A stretch of DNA of 44,239 bases from a virus. Positions within the stretch are counted from its first letter, which is position 1. The number at the start of each line of letters is the position of its first letter. The notes beneath the pieces were generated by a model that ran no database searches, was not told the origin of the DNA, and saw only the letters and a list, made by a program, of their open reading frames with translations. Below, piece by piece: positions 25,604 through 35,559 of the stretch. A program made the position numbers and the translations under genes. The stretch lies in IMG/VR virus record IMGVR_UViG_3300042541_001539, positions 1 through 44,239 of that record; one strand, written 5' to 3'.

Positions 25604-28600
25604 TCAATCTTTTAGAAGTTTACTCAATTGATCCTCCATTTCTCCTAAAGAATTTTTTCCTTTGGATAAATCAATGTATGAATCTTCGTCAGTTAATGAG
25701 TTTGATTCTAATAGAATTTTTAAGTTATCTCGTTTAAATGATTCTGGTGTCATTCCCGCATCTCCTCCTGGTTCAGGTCCTGGAGGTGGTGGTGGAGCCA
25801 TTGATTCTCCTCCTCCCATATCACCGCCTGGAGGTGGTGGTGGAGCTCCTGCTCCCGCATTTGCTGTCGATCCTGATTTATTACCATACAATTTATCAAC
25901 ATTATCAAAGATACCGGAATGAGTGATGATTGTTGCTGTGTTAGTCAACTCTGCTCCAACCGCTTTCTCAATACGTTGTTGTTGTAAATCAAGTTTAATT
26001 TCTTCGTCTGAGAATCCTAAAATATGTTTTTTAGCCCATGATACCGATACTGGAGCAATTCCTTCAATACCCGCAACAGCGTCTTTATATAATAAAATCT
26101 TCTCTTTCCACAAATCAACTTTTAATAAATCTGCTTGAGAAGATGGATTTGTTAGACCTAACGTAAAGTTTGATAACTCGTCCTCAAACCCTAATAGGAA
26201 TAAGTGAATAATCGCAATCTTATTCATTTCAGCAATCATACATTTTTGAATTCTATTAATAGTTCTTGCGAAACGTATATCCATTAATGATAAATCTTTC
26301 CCACCACCAACAGGTTCTTCAAAACCTAAGAAAGCTTTAGGTACACGTAGAGCGGTTAACAATTTCTTTTGAATATATTCAATATCCGCAATTTCAGATA
26401 AATTGGTTGCTCCCGGTAATGTCTCAATTGGTGATGCTTGAGCTGGATCACGAACAGGTATAAAGTAATCTTGGTCAACAGCCATTTGATTGAAACGTAA
26501 ATCTACATTACCTGTTTTTGAATCTACAACTTGATCTCTTTTAAATTTGTTCGCCACACGTTGTACATATGCCTCAACGTCTTTGTCATCCATATTACCA
26601 ACAAAAACTTTAAATACTCTTCTTTCTGGAGCTCTTGATGTTCTATAGATTAACATCGCATCTTCAGATAACAATAACTGTTTCCAAATACGTCTCGCTT
26701 TTTCTAACATAGAAGTTCCGTATGGAAGTTTTCTATCATCACCTAATAATCTAAAGTGGGCAATTTCCCATGAATTAAATTCCATGTCTTTAACCTTCCA
26801 CTTAAATCTCAGACCTTTATTTTCAACTGGTTCATCAATGTTTTGTTTTGCTGCTTGGGACGCGACACCTCTCTCCAAACGTTCAATTTCAATGTTCGGT
26901 AGTTGTTGACATCCAATAATACCTTTTTCAGAGTCTAATTTTAAATAAACGAAATTATCCCCATATTTACAGTTGGACAAAAACACTCCAGAAGTCCTTG
27001 AAAATGAACCATTTACGTCCTTACCTAACACCGGAAAGTTATGTCTATCGTGTTCTCCGTTAGGGCCAACAGCCTCTAAACAATAGACATCTGATGTTTC
27101 ATTTAATTTAACAACAGAAACAACTTTATGGTTTAATAAGGTTTTTTCTTTTGTTTTACCTAAATAAATCGATTTTGCTTTTATATAGTCTTTATCTAAA
27201 ATAAGGATTGGTTTAATCGACAAAACAAAATCAAAATAATTTTGATTTGTTTTTCTAAAAATAACTTTATTCAGTGTGGTTGAATTAATTGATTTACGTA
27301 TATCTTTCCTTAAAGTATAATTTTCTTTAAAAAAATTAAGAAAGTCCTCGTCATTTTTTAATAATTCTGATAATTTATTAATTCCGACATAATTTTCAGA
27401 ATTTATAATTAAATTTGATACGTATTCTAAACAAGCATCACTAATTTCAATAGTCATGCGTTTTTTAGTTTTTTCTATAAATTCTTTAGACCCCCAATTA
27501 TTCAACATTTTTTCAGAACGAATTTCATTATGTTCTGTATGTAAAACACTATTGTTATATTGTTCAAAATATTTAGGATATATTCCTGACATTTCCTTAG
27601 ATAGTCGTTCTCTTCTTTTATCTGACCTTAAATACTTATCAATACCGTCCATTCTTTTTTTAACAACTTCTGGTGACCCCAATATTTTATCAAAATGTTC
27701 TACATGTAGTTTAAAATGGTCTGAATGTGTTAATCTAATTAAATTATTAGGGGTATTATTTAATTTATTAAAATCATTGTGATGTGTATCAAATTGACAA
27801 CCAATAGATTTTTCATAGTCTAAATCCCTAACACACTCATGTGCAACTAAAGAATGTGTAAATTTATATTTAGTGGAATTAGGGTTATACACTTTTTCAT
27901 ATCCCACGATACAATCTTTTTTCTTTTCACTTTTTCTACTATAAAACGGCATCAAAGATTGACCTTCAGTTAAATTGTCAGCTCTTTTATATGACCCATC
28001 TCTAAGCATATATTCATGATCGGGTGTTGTGTCAATATACGTTCCGTCATCTAATGTGACTCTTATTAGTTCACTATCCTTTCTAGTTAAGTCGCACCAT
28101 ATAATTTTACTAGGGACAATTGACTTTGTTCCGTCTTGTATTGCGTAAGACCATATCTCTTCATTGTTTTTTATTCTATCAGACAATTCTTTAATAGTTA
28201 TCTCGGTACCATCTAATAATGGTATCATACTATCTTCTCTAATAGGGGTATTTCTCACCCACATAGGTAAGTTTGTATTAACATCCATAACGTTATTAAA
28301 CAAATCCGCCAATATTGATTTGATTCTTTTTGATTCAGAATATATTTGTAACATATATCCGTTCTCATCGACCGTTGTTGATTCTTCTCCATAAATGTCT
28401 AATGCTGCGGATATTTCTGGAGTATACTCCATACTTTCATAATCGTAAAACGACGCCAATCTTGTTGGTTCATAATAAACCGATTGGGTATACATATTAC
28501 TTTCAATCTTTGTCCACTGATTTGCTAAGTAATATGTTTGTTGAGCTTGTAATAACTCTTTATCGTATTCTTGTTTAGATGTTGTTTTTAATAAGTCTTT

Positions 28601-28708
28601 TCTATCAAACTTATATGTTGGGTAATCTTGGTTTAATAAGGCGTTTGGGCCAAATGCGTGTGATAACCTCTGCCAAACCGTTAAATTTCCGTTGTCTCTA
28701 TTTTCCAT
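25604..28708 (-). CDS. Portal protein (gp20-like) with in-frame intein
   Basis: A 1034-aa precursor. The exteins together make a 609-aa portal (T4 gp20 is 524 aa). N-extein residues 1-154 include YYEPTRLASFYDYESMEYTP and EISAALDIYGEEST; the C-extein begins CKYGDNFVYLKLD and contains the portal features KPFLG-like LRVPKAFLGFEEPVGGGKDL, SLMDIRFARTINRIQKCM and SSQADLLKVDLWKEKI. The C-terminus has a Gly/Pro linker (GAGAPPPPPGGDMGGG) and a helical tail. The portal is the dodecameric vertex through which DNA is packaged. The intein at residues 155-579 must be removed, or tolerated, for function. The gene is 112 nt downstream of a fibre-type gene and has its own octamer. Confidence 0.92.
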   Translation of the reverse strand: MENRDNGNLTVWQRLSHAFGPNALLNQDYPTYKFDRKDLLKTTSKQEYDKELLQAQQTYYLANQWTKIESNMYTQSVYYEPTRLASFYDYESMEYTPEISAALDIYGEESTTVDENGYMLQIYSESKRIKSILADLFNNVMDVNTNLPMWVRNTPIREDSMIPLLDGTEITIKELSDRIKNNEEIWSYAIQDGTKSIVPSKIIWCDLTRKDSELIRVTLDDGTYIDTTPDHEYMLRDGSYKRADNLTEGQSLMPFYSRKSEKKKDCIVGYEKVYNPNSTKYKFTHSLVAHECVRDLDYEKSIGCQFDTHHNDFNKLNNTPNNLIRLTHSDHFKLHVEHFDKILGSPEVVKKRMDGIDKYLRSDKRRERLSKEMSGIYPKYFEQYNNSVLHTEHNEIRSEKMLNNWGSKEFIEKTKKRMTIEISDACLEYVSNLIINSENYVGINKLSELLKNDEDFLNFFKENYTLRKDIRKSINSTTLNKVIFRKTNQNYFDFVLSIKPILILDKDYIKAKSIYLGKTKEKTLLNHKVVSVVKLNETSDVYCLEAVGPNGEHDRHNFPVLGKDVNGSFSRTSGVFLSNCKYGDNFVYLKLDSEKGIIGCQQLPNIEIERLERGVASQAAKQNIDEPVENKGLRFKWKVKDMEFNSWEIAHFRLLGDDRKLPYGTSMLEKARRIWKQLLLSEDAMLIYRTSRAPERRVFKVFVGNMDDKDVEAYVQRVANKFKRDQVVDSKTGNVDLRFNQMAVDQDYFIPVRDPAQASPIETLPGATNLSEIADIEYIQKKLLTALRVPKAFLGFEEPVGGGKDLSLMDIRFARTINRIQKCMIAEMNKIAIIHLFLLGFEDELSNFTLGLTNPSSQADLLKVDLWKEKILLYKDAVAGIEGIAPVSVSWAKKHILGFSDEEIKLDLQQQRIEKAVGAELTNTATIITHSGIFDNVDKLYGNKSGSTANAGAGAPPPPPGGDMGGGESMAPPPPPGPEPGGDAGMTPESFKRDNLKILLESNSLTDEDSYIDLSKGKNSLGEMEDQLSKLLKD
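26972..28246 (-). mobile_element. HNH intein in portal, non-canonical Pro1
   Basis: Intein of 425 codons (portal residues 155-579). Block A is PIREDSMIPLLDGTEITIKE, starting with Pro where Cys/Ser is usual. Block B is DDGTYIDTTPDHEYMLRDG with the TxxH motif (T228, H231). An HNH endonuclease follows at about residues 308-336 (THHNDFNKLNNTPNNLIRLT, then HSDHFKLH). Block F is DVYCLEAVGPNGEHDRHNFP, with Cys543 where Asp is common. Block G is SGVFLSN, with Ser in place of the penultimate His, and Cys580 as the first C-extein residue. Joining the flanks gives WVRNT-CKYGD, a continuous portal sequence. The splice sites are thus clear, although the chemistry must be atypical. Confidence 0.88.
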
Positions 28709-28731
28709 ATGAATATTTTAATTCTATTTAA

Positions 28732-28739
28732 GATAAATA
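28732..28739 (-). promoter_or_regulatory. TATTTATC octamer before portal gene
   Basis: Minus-strand TATTTATC ending 23 nt before the portal ATG; one base from the common form. Confidence 0.35.
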
Positions 28740-28820
28740 TATGAAAGATCCAAAGTAACTGAATGGTTCTATTTTTTTTACCTATTCAATTTCCTTCAAT
28801 TATAAATCGTTCAGAATTAG

Positions 28821-29588
28821 TTAAGATGATGGATTTGTTGTTATAACTGTTGTATCTAGATCTCTTACGTAAATTCTTAATGGAGATGGTCTATCTGCTC
28901 CAGAGACATACGCGCCGGTTTGTCTACTACCACATCTAATTAAATTACCACTAAAATTACATACAGACATTACATAATATGAATATATGGTACCAGGTGT
29001 TAATCCATTTATAATAAAATCGGCTCTATATGTGGCAGAACTAGCGTCAGAATCCCCATTTATTCTAAACCAACCATTATCTGGTGTAGTTGTTGATCCT
29101 GTTGTTGTGTTTAAACCTATCATTTGAACAGCAGCACTATTAGAAAATAAAATATCAGCATCAAATATAATTTCAACAATACCACTTGTTGGTGCTGTAA
29201 ATGTTATTTTAGCATATCTATTAGTTGCGTCTGAATTACAGTTAATAGCTGTAAAAACTGTTGAACTTGCAACAGTATGTGTTGCAAGTGTTGAAGCGGT
29301 TAATTCGGTTATGGCGAGAAGTTTACCATTATTTATTCCGCCACCATTATAAGTTGTTGCCGAGATTGTATTGGCCGTTAACCCATTTGTAAAAATAGTA
29401 GCCCCACTTACGGTTCCACCGGTAAAGTCGCCACTTAATGCCATTAAATTCCATACTGTAGTATATTGATACGTATTACCATTTGAGGTGTTAGTGTATC
29501 TATCACCAGCAACTGCGGTGTGAGTTGGTGCCCCAGTTCCTGTTGCGACTGTTAATCCTTGATCGGTTTTTGTATATATTATCGCCAT
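28821..29588 (-). CDS. Fibre/surface protein sharing the TANTISATTY module
   Basis: A 255-aa protein. Residues 1-50 look like a short phage attachment domain (MAIIYTKTDQGLTVATGTGA; GDRYTNTSNGNTYQYTTVW). Residues about 56-83 (GGTVSGATIFTNGLTANTISATTYN) repeat the module found near the start of the 1873-aa fibre (GGTVTGDTIFQSGLTANTIS). The C-terminal domain (about 110-255) is beta-rich, like a jelly roll or C1q/TNF-like head (RYAKITFTAPTSGIVEIIFD; GWFRINGDSDASSATYRADF). It is likely a trimeric short fibre or decoration. It lies 3 nt after a small gene and belongs to the fibre cluster between terminase and portal. Confidence 0.7.
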   Translation of the reverse strand: MAIIYTKTDQGLTVATGTGAPTHTAVAGDRYTNTSNGNTYQYTTVWNLMALSGDFTGGTVSGATIFTNGLTANTISATTYNGGGINNGKLLAITELTASTLATHTVASSTVFTAINCNSDATNRYAKITFTAPTSGIVEIIFDADILFSNSAAVQMIGLNTTTGSTTTPDNGWFRINGDSDASSATYRADFIINGLTPGTIYSYYVMSVCNFSGNLIRCGSRQTGAYVSGADRPSPLRIYVRDLDTTVITTNPSS

Positions 29589-29591
29589 CTT

Positions 29592-29915
29592 CTAATTATT
29601 TATTAATTCTGTGCATATTATTTTTACTTGATTAACGATTAGTCTATCTTCAGAACTCATTTCAGAAACGAGTAAACATGTTACCTCATCATTATCGCCT
29701 TGTATATCTAATCTATTTACATCAGAGGTATATACTACATATACCAATGGGTTTTTTTGGGTTAAACAAAATATCTCAAGTTCCAAGAATGAAATTTGTT
29801 GTTCTTTAGTTAATTCAAATATAAATCTTGGTGTAACCTCAATTTCATTGTTTTCTGGTATAATCATCAGAGCTTGATCTGAATGTCTATATATTATTTG
29901 TTTAACATTTTCCAT
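29592..29915 (-). CDS. Small acidic protein in fibre cluster
   Basis: A 107-aa protein of unknown family, acidic, alpha/beta, without signal peptide (MENVKQIIYRHSDQALMIIP; FLELEIFCLTQKNPLVYVVY; DRLIVNQVKIICTELINN). It is spaced 4 nt from the fibre gene upstream and 3 nt from the 255-aa fibre-like gene downstream, so the three form one unit. In such a position it may be a fibre chaperone or a connector, as T4 has gp38 and gp57A for fibres; the sequence does not show which. Confidence 0.7.
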   Translation of the reverse strand: MENVKQIIYRHSDQALMIIPENNEIEVTPRFIFELTKEQQISFLELEIFCLTQKNPLVYVVYTSDVNRLDIQGDNDEVTCLLVSEMSSEDRLIVNQVKIICTELINN

Positions 29916-29919
29916 AATT

Positions 29920-32900
29920 TTATAATAAATAAGTTGTATCTTCTAACATCGTACCCCCCACTAAAATATTTGGAGAATATGCTGTCCCATATGTTGTATC
30001 GGTAAATGTGTTTGAAATTCTAAATCCAACCGCACAATTATCGATTACCGAATAAACTTCAACGTCTTGAGCTGTCCCCGTATTTGATATTATTTGTATT
30101 GGAGCTAATCCATTTGCAACCTTTAAATATGCCTGATTAATTAATTGTATTTTACCTCCCGTTGCCGTTTTTCTTAATAATCCCGATTTAGAATCTGATA
30201 CCGCACATAACAATTTACCACCACTTTGTTGGTATGTACCACCAGAGATTAATAATGTTGGTGTACTAGTTGCTGATTCTGTGGTAGATCTTAATAATTG
30301 TATTGTCCCACTTTTATTATTTAACGTACCTGTTATATCCGCCGATTTATTGATATGTGAAAATATACCATACACGTTAATCGTTCCAGCACAACTAGAT
30401 ATGTTTCCAAAATTAGTTTTATATAAATTTAATGTTGATGTTGCGTCAACAGAAATAAAGGGTACAGATGAATAAGTAGTGTATGAAGGTCCTATTACAT
30501 TATCTAATATATCTAAAGTTGCTGAATTTGTTAGAGTTATGTTTCCAATACCATTAATACCTGAAACTATCGACGCCATACCCGTTGCTACCACTTTTGC
30601 ATTAGAAACAGATATACTAGTTGTAACAGTTGCAACTGTAGTTGAAACACCCAGAAAAATTGATGTTCCTCCAACCACCGTTATATTACCGTAAACCACA
30701 CCATTAAATGTACAAATTCCTTGTACAGATACAGTTCCTAATATTTTACCATTAAATGTTTGTAACAAATCCGTACTAATTGAACCCAATGAGTGAGCAG
30801 TACCCGTAACGGTACTATTAACTACACCTCCACTACTTTGTATTGAAAGATTCCCCGTTATTCTACCACTTGTAAATAAATATCCGCTAGAAACTGAAGA
30901 AAACGCTGTTATCGAAGTTGGACAAATTAAATCACCATCAAAAAATATAGTAGCGAATCTTAGTCTAATACCACTCAAAAGTCCATAATAATTACCCTTT
31001 ATGGTAGATACTCCACCACTTTCAATATCCGCAATTGACCCAAAATTCGCTAAGAAACTATCACATAATAAATATAATGAATCAAATTTTGAACTACCAT
31101 TTTGATTACAATCTATTTGATATCCAGTACCACTACTCGAATATGTTGTTGGATTTAAAAATACTTTTACAACTGAACTCCCATTTATAGATAAAAATTT
31201 ACTTGATGCGGATGTTCCGTATAAAAAACCACCTTTAAATACTATTGGTACTACAGGACTAGTAGGTGATAACAATACTCCTGAGAATGATATGGTTGAA
31301 GTTTGAGCATTTATAAAAAAACCTTGTTTAAACCAATTAGAAACCCATACAAAATTACCGTTCAGAATAAGTTCATAAATAGTCCACCAAGTTGTAGTAA
31401 TAGTGGCTGATGCTGTACATAATTGACTTAATACAATTGTGTTGGATGTCTTACTAACAACCACTGAATTATATGGGATGCCAGTACCAGTAATAAATTG
31501 TCCTATAACAATATTAGCCGTAGAACTTACTGATGTTAATGTCGCACTACCATTTGCAGTGGTTGAGGTAACCGTTCCCGTATTAGTTATGTCTGATAAT
31601 GCGTATTCTACTGTTAAGTATGGTGTGTTAATATTTCCTCGACCTGTTGAATTAGTCCCATTAATTGAATCAACATAAATTTTATTAGCTTGTGGTGAAG
31701 AACTCGCTGGTAAATTTTGATAAGTTGTTGCCGATATTGTTGTAGCACTAACCGAATTCATCAATGTATTACCAGTAACTGTTAAATCTCCATTGACTGT
31801 TAAACCAGATACACTATCAAACGATGCTGATATGTTAGGTTGTCCTTGATTTTGTTCTATAGTAAATGTATTTGTTGTTGGAGAATATGTATATCCAGTG
31901 ACATACGTATCAAGACTTGTAAATGCACTTAGTGGGGTGTATTCAACATCACCATTTGATGAATTTCTACTTAAAATTTCCGTATTTGAATTATTAAGTG
32001 TTGGTACATAATTTAAGTTTAAATAAGGAACATAAACCGTATCATTTGTTGAACCTGTAATATTTTGTCCACCTAACACCACACTTCTATCTCCACCAAC
32101 AACTGAATTGGTTGAATGGATAAATGATGTATTACCGCTGGCGATTGCGTTATAACCAGCAGAATGGGAATACGAACCAATAGATGTCGTACTATAACCT
32201 TCGGAGTGTGATGAAATTCCAATTGATTTTGTTAAAAACCCTTCAGAGTGTGAACTTTGACCGATAGAAGTTGTTCCTTGTCCTTCGGCGTGACTATTAT
32301 CGCCCGTCGATATATTTCCAGTTCCTTCAGAGTGAGAACCCGTACCTAAGACTATTGTCGCCCACGAGCTACTTAAATTAGTATAATCTGCAACATAACT
32401 ACCAGTGGTAATCGTGACATTATCTAATTGTATTGTAAAGTTTGGAGCTGAATATGAAATTGTATTATAAGTGTATAAATTATTATCTAATATGACTTCA
32501 CCCCCACCCAAAGTAAATTGAGAGGTGTAATCAACATTATTCGATATGGTTATTAACCCAGCAACTACTGAGGATACTGGAAACGCTCTCCAACCTGATT
32601 GTGTACCATAACCTTCAGCGTGGCTGTAATTTCCAAATGTTGTTGTTGATCCACCTTCAGCGTGGCTCTGATTTCCATATGTTGATGATCCATAACCTTC
32701 TGAGTGACTATAATCCCCATAAGCGTATGAATTATATCCTTCGGAGTGTGATGATACCCCATATGATACCGTTCCCGTTCCTTCTGAGTGTGAATAATTA
32801 CCAAACGCTTTAGTACCATCTCCGGCGGAGTGGGTACCATTCCCTAAGGTAGTGGTCGCTAATGGACTATTTAAATTTAAGAAATCAGCAACATATGTTC

Positions 32901-35541
32901 CAGTATTGACGTTAGCATCATTTAATTGAATTGTAAAATTTGGTGAACTGAACGCAATTGTGTTATATCCGTATTGAGTGTTATCTAATATAACAATATT
33001 ACTATTAAATATAGAAGTGTAATCTACGTTATCTGATATAGTTATTAAACCGGACACTACTGATGTAACAGTAAATCCCCTCCAACCGGAAATAGTTAAA
33101 TTACCTTCTGAGTGGGAATAATTACCGATAGCTTGAGTACTAGTACCTTCACTATGTGAATAATCACCAATTGCTGTTGTTATATAACCTTCTGAGTGTG
33201 AACTATTACCTATAGTTTCACCACCATATCCTTCTGCGTGTGAATTAATTCCAGATGCGATTGTACTATTACCTTCTGCGTGAGAATTAGCTCCAATTGT
33301 TTGAGAACCAAATCCTTCTGTGTGACTATATTGACCGTCTGCCGTTGTTTGGTTACCTTCAGCATGTGAATATGATACAGATGCTATTGTTGAATAACCT
33401 TCGGAATGGGAATGATCTCCGGAGGATCTAGTATTATTACCTTCTGCATGGGAAGCGTCTCCTGTGGCTTGAGTCGAAAACCCTTCTGCATGTGACCCAT
33501 AACCAGACGCTAACGTAATATCACCACCCGTTTCGGAAAAATCACCTAATGCTTTAGTACCATTACCTGTTGCATGGGCACCAGTTCCAGCAATAAAATT
33601 AGCTAATGGACTATTTAAATTTGAGAAATCAGCTACATATGTTCCAGAATTAACTGTAGTATCATCTAATTGAATTGTGAAATCTGGGGAAGTAAATGCA
33701 ATGGCATTATATGTATACACTCGAGTATCTAATAATACTTCACCACTATTAAATATAGAAGAGTAATCTACGTTATCTGATATAGTTATTAAACCTGCCA
33801 CTACTGATGTTACAGTAAATGCTCGCCACCCGGCTGTCGTTAAAGTACCTTCAGCGTGAGAAGTTAGTCCAATTGCTCGAGTTCTGTCACCTTCAGCATG
33901 AGAATAATCGCCAATTGCCGTTGTAGTAGCACCTTCTGCGTGTGAAGAGTACCCTGCTGATATTGTTCCGTAACCTTCAGTGTGAGAATAATTACCAATA
34001 GCTTGAGTACTAATACCTTCTGCGTGTGACGCTTGACCAGCAGCTACTGTGTCACCACCTTCTGTGTGAGAACCATATCCTGGGGATACATTACCGTCAC
34101 CTTCAGCGTGGGAATATGGTCCACCATACACTTGATCACCAGTCCAATTGAGAGGGTTTAGATTTATGTTTCCGACAACCGCGGTTGTAGTTGTTATACT
34201 AGTATCTATTAATAAAATTTCAGTTTCGGTTCCATTAAACGATGTTGAGTCAATTATTAATGTGATTGTTGCGTAACTATTATCATACGCCAAATCATTA
34301 AGATATAAATAATTTCCTGAAGGATAATCGGTTGATACATCACCATAGGATCCATCTAATGTAACTAAACCAGCCGATACTAATATTGCTAAATATCCAT
34401 TATCCCCACCGGTTTTAGTACTATAACCTTCAGCATGTGATGCATAACCAGATGCTACGGTAGTGTCACCTTCTGCGTGACTATATTGACCTACTGTTGT
34501 TGTACTAGCACCTTCTGCGTGTGAATAATCACCACTAGCTATTGTAGCAGCACCTTCTGTGTGTGAATGACCACCATATGCTAAAGTAACTTTACCTTCT
34601 GCGTGTGAATATGAACCAGATGCGATGGTACCTTCACCTTCTGCGTGTGAATAATCCGCAACTGCTGTTGTGATATTACCTTCAGCATGTGATGATTTTC
34701 CAGATGCTGTTGTACTAGTACCTTCTGCGTGAGAATTATTTCCAATAGCTACGGTATTGTCACCTTCGGCGTGTGAATAACTACCAGATGCAATTGTACC
34801 AACGCCTTCTGCGTGTGATCCAATCGCTAATGCCGTTGTACTAGTACCTTCTGCATGTGAATAATCACCGGACGCTAATGTTAGAAGCCCTTGTGATGTT
34901 GAACCTATAGTTGTTGCACTTGTTTGAGCCCCCCACGCGGGAGACTCGTCCCCCCGAGCGCGCGGGTGATTACCCCAAGCAACTGACCTATCCCCCGTAG
35001 AGTCTAACCCCGTACTATTAATCGCTTTAATTGATGCGGTTCCTGTAGTTCCTGATGTCCAATACGTGTCTGAAACTATTGGTAAATTTTGATAAGTTGT
35101 TGCCGATATTGTAGTAGCACTAACCGAATTCATTAAAGTATTTCCTGTCACAGTTAAATCACCGTTAACGGTTAATCCTGTTACAGAATCAATAGTTGCG
35201 GTTAAATCAGGTTGACCGTTGTTTTGATTAATTGTAAAAACATTTGTATTGTAACTAAAACCTGTAACATATGTGTCAGGATCTATTGGTAAATTTTGAT
35301 AAGTTGTTGCCGAGATTGTATTCGCAGTTAGACCACTTTGGAATATTGTATCTCCCGTCACGGTTCCCCCGCTTAATGGTAAAAAAAATGAATTTTCTAA
35401 AATATAATCTTTTAAATCATCTATTTTAGTTTCACTAGTTGTTCCTGTTGGGTTTATATAACTAACAAAAGGGACAATATCGGTTACAGTGTAACCTGTA
35501 TGACCAATATATGGAAGTTGAGATATTTTTACGTTTGACAT
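29920..35541 (-). CDS. Giant tail fibre with YadA-type SHAEG repeats
   Basis: A 1873-aa protein. The N-terminus (MSNVKISQLPYIGHTGYTVT) looks like a virion-attachment domain. Then come repeated modules 'TVTGDT..SGLTANTISATTYQNLP'. From about residue 228 to 1140 lie dozens of roughly 14-residue units of the YSHAEGxxTxASGxx type, the left-handed beta-roll of trimeric autotransporter heads (YadA/Hep_Hag). Three about 85-residue insertions (FTVTSVVAGLITISDNVDYS and relatives) and one different insertion interrupt the array. After that the C-terminal ~600 residues are beta-helix-like (Ser/Thr/Gly/Val-rich, with TIKGNYYG and NGKILGTVSVQGICTFNG type rungs). The protein is likely a trimeric long fibre that binds the host surface. 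Confidence 0.85.
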   Translation of the reverse strand: MSNVKISQLPYIGHTGYTVTDIVPFVSYINPTGTTSETKIDDLKDYILENSFFLPLSGGTVTGDTIFQSGLTANTISATTYQNLPIDPDTYVTGFSYNTNVFTINQNNGQPDLTATIDSVTGLTVNGDLTVTGNTLMNSVSATTISATTYQNLPIVSDTYWTSGTTGTASIKAINSTGLDSTGDRSVAWGNHPRARGDESPAWGAQTSATTIGSTSQGLLTLASGDYSHAEGTSTTALAIGSHAEGVGTIASGSYSHAEGDNTVAIGNNSHAEGTSTTASGKSSHAEGNITTAVADYSHAEGEGTIASGSYSHAEGKVTLAYGGHSHTEGAATIASGDYSHAEGASTTTVGQYSHAEGDTTVASGYASHAEGYSTKTGGDNGYLAILVSAGLVTLDGSYGDVSTDYPSGNYLYLNDLAYDNSYATITLIIDSTSFNGTETEILLIDTSITTTTAVVGNINLNPLNWTGDQVYGGPYSHAEGDGNVSPGYGSHTEGGDTVAAGQASHAEGISTQAIGNYSHTEGYGTISAGYSSHAEGATTTAIGDYSHAEGDRTRAIGLTSHAEGTLTTAGWRAFTVTSVVAGLITISDNVDYSSIFNSGEVLLDTRVYTYNAIAFTSPDFTIQLDDTTVNSGTYVADFSNLNSPLANFIAGTGAHATGNGTKALGDFSETGGDITLASGYGSHAEGFSTQATGDASHAEGNNTRSSGDHSHSEGYSTIASVSYSHAEGNQTTADGQYSHTEGFGSQTIGANSHAEGNSTIASGINSHAEGYGGETIGNSSHSEGYITTAIGDYSHSEGTSTQAIGNYSHSEGNLTISGWRGFTVTSVVSGLITISDNVDYTSIFNSNIVILDNTQYGYNTIAFSSPNFTIQLNDANVNTGTYVADFLNLNSPLATTTLGNGTHSAGDGTKAFGNYSHSEGTGTVSYGVSSHSEGYNSYAYGDYSHSEGYGSSTYGNQSHAEGGSTTTFGNYSHAEGYGTQSGWRAFPVSSVVAGLITISNNVDYTSQFTLGGGEVILDNNLYTYNTISYSAPNFTIQLDNVTITTGSYVADYTNLSSSWATIVLGTGSHSEGTGNISTGDNSHAEGQGTTSIGQSSHSEGFLTKSIGISSHSEGYSTTSIGSYSHSAGYNAIASGNTSFIHSTNSVVGGDRSVVLGGQNITGSTNDTVYVPYLNLNYVPTLNNSNTEILSRNSSNGDVEYTPLSAFTSLDTYVTGYTYSPTTNTFTIEQNQGQPNISASFDSVSGLTVNGDLTVTGNTLMNSVSATTISATTYQNLPASSSPQANKIYVDSINGTNSTGRGNINTPYLTVEYALSDITNTGTVTSTTANGSATLTSVSSTANIVIGQFITGTGIPYNSVVVSKTSNTIVLSQLCTASATITTTWWTIYELILNGNFVWVSNWFKQGFFINAQTSTISFSGVLLSPTSPVVPIVFKGGFLYGTSASSKFLSINGSSVVKVFLNPTTYSSSGTGYQIDCNQNGSSKFDSLYLLCDSFLANFGSIADIESGGVSTIKGNYYGLLSGIRLRFATIFFDGDLICPTSITAFSSVSSGYLFTSGRITGNLSIQSSGGVVNSTVTGTAHSLGSISTDLLQTFNGKILGTVSVQGICTFNGVVYGNITVVGGTSIFLGVSTTVATVTTSISVSNAKVVATGMASIVSGINGIGNITLTNSATLDILDNVIGPSYTTYSSVPFISVDATSTLNLYKTNFGNISSCAGTINVYGIFSHINKSADITGTLNNKSGTIQLLRSTTESATSTPTLLISGGTYQQSGGKLLCAVSDSKSGLLRKTATGGKIQLINQAYLKVANGLAPIQIISNTGTAQDVEVYSVIDNCAVGFRISNTFTDTTYGTAYSPNILVGGTMLEDTTYLL
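32120..34860 (-). repeat. SHAEG-coding tandem repeats, about 42-nt period
   Basis: The plus strand shows recurring CCTTC(T/A)G(C/A)(G/A)TGTGA-type units about 42 nt apart, coding SHAEG/SHSEG. Three longer repeated inserts lie at about 32340-32600, 32830-33090 and 33575-33832, each with CTCCAACC/CGCCACCC-like ends and similar reading frames. The array is a natural substrate for recombination and length change. Confidence 0.85.
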
Positions 35542-35559
35542 TTTATTTTTTTTTCTATT

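Noticed and set aside
26972-28246. Calling the portal intein a standard class 3 intein.
   Set aside because: Only the block F Cys and non-nucleophilic first residue fit; the block B Trp, block G Thr and +1 Ser/Thr are absent.
32120-34860. Regularly spaced near-identical DNA units resembling a CRISPR or other intergenic repeat array.
   Set aside because: The units are in one long open frame on the minus strand and code a known protein repeat (SHAEG); spacers and repeats are not distinct.
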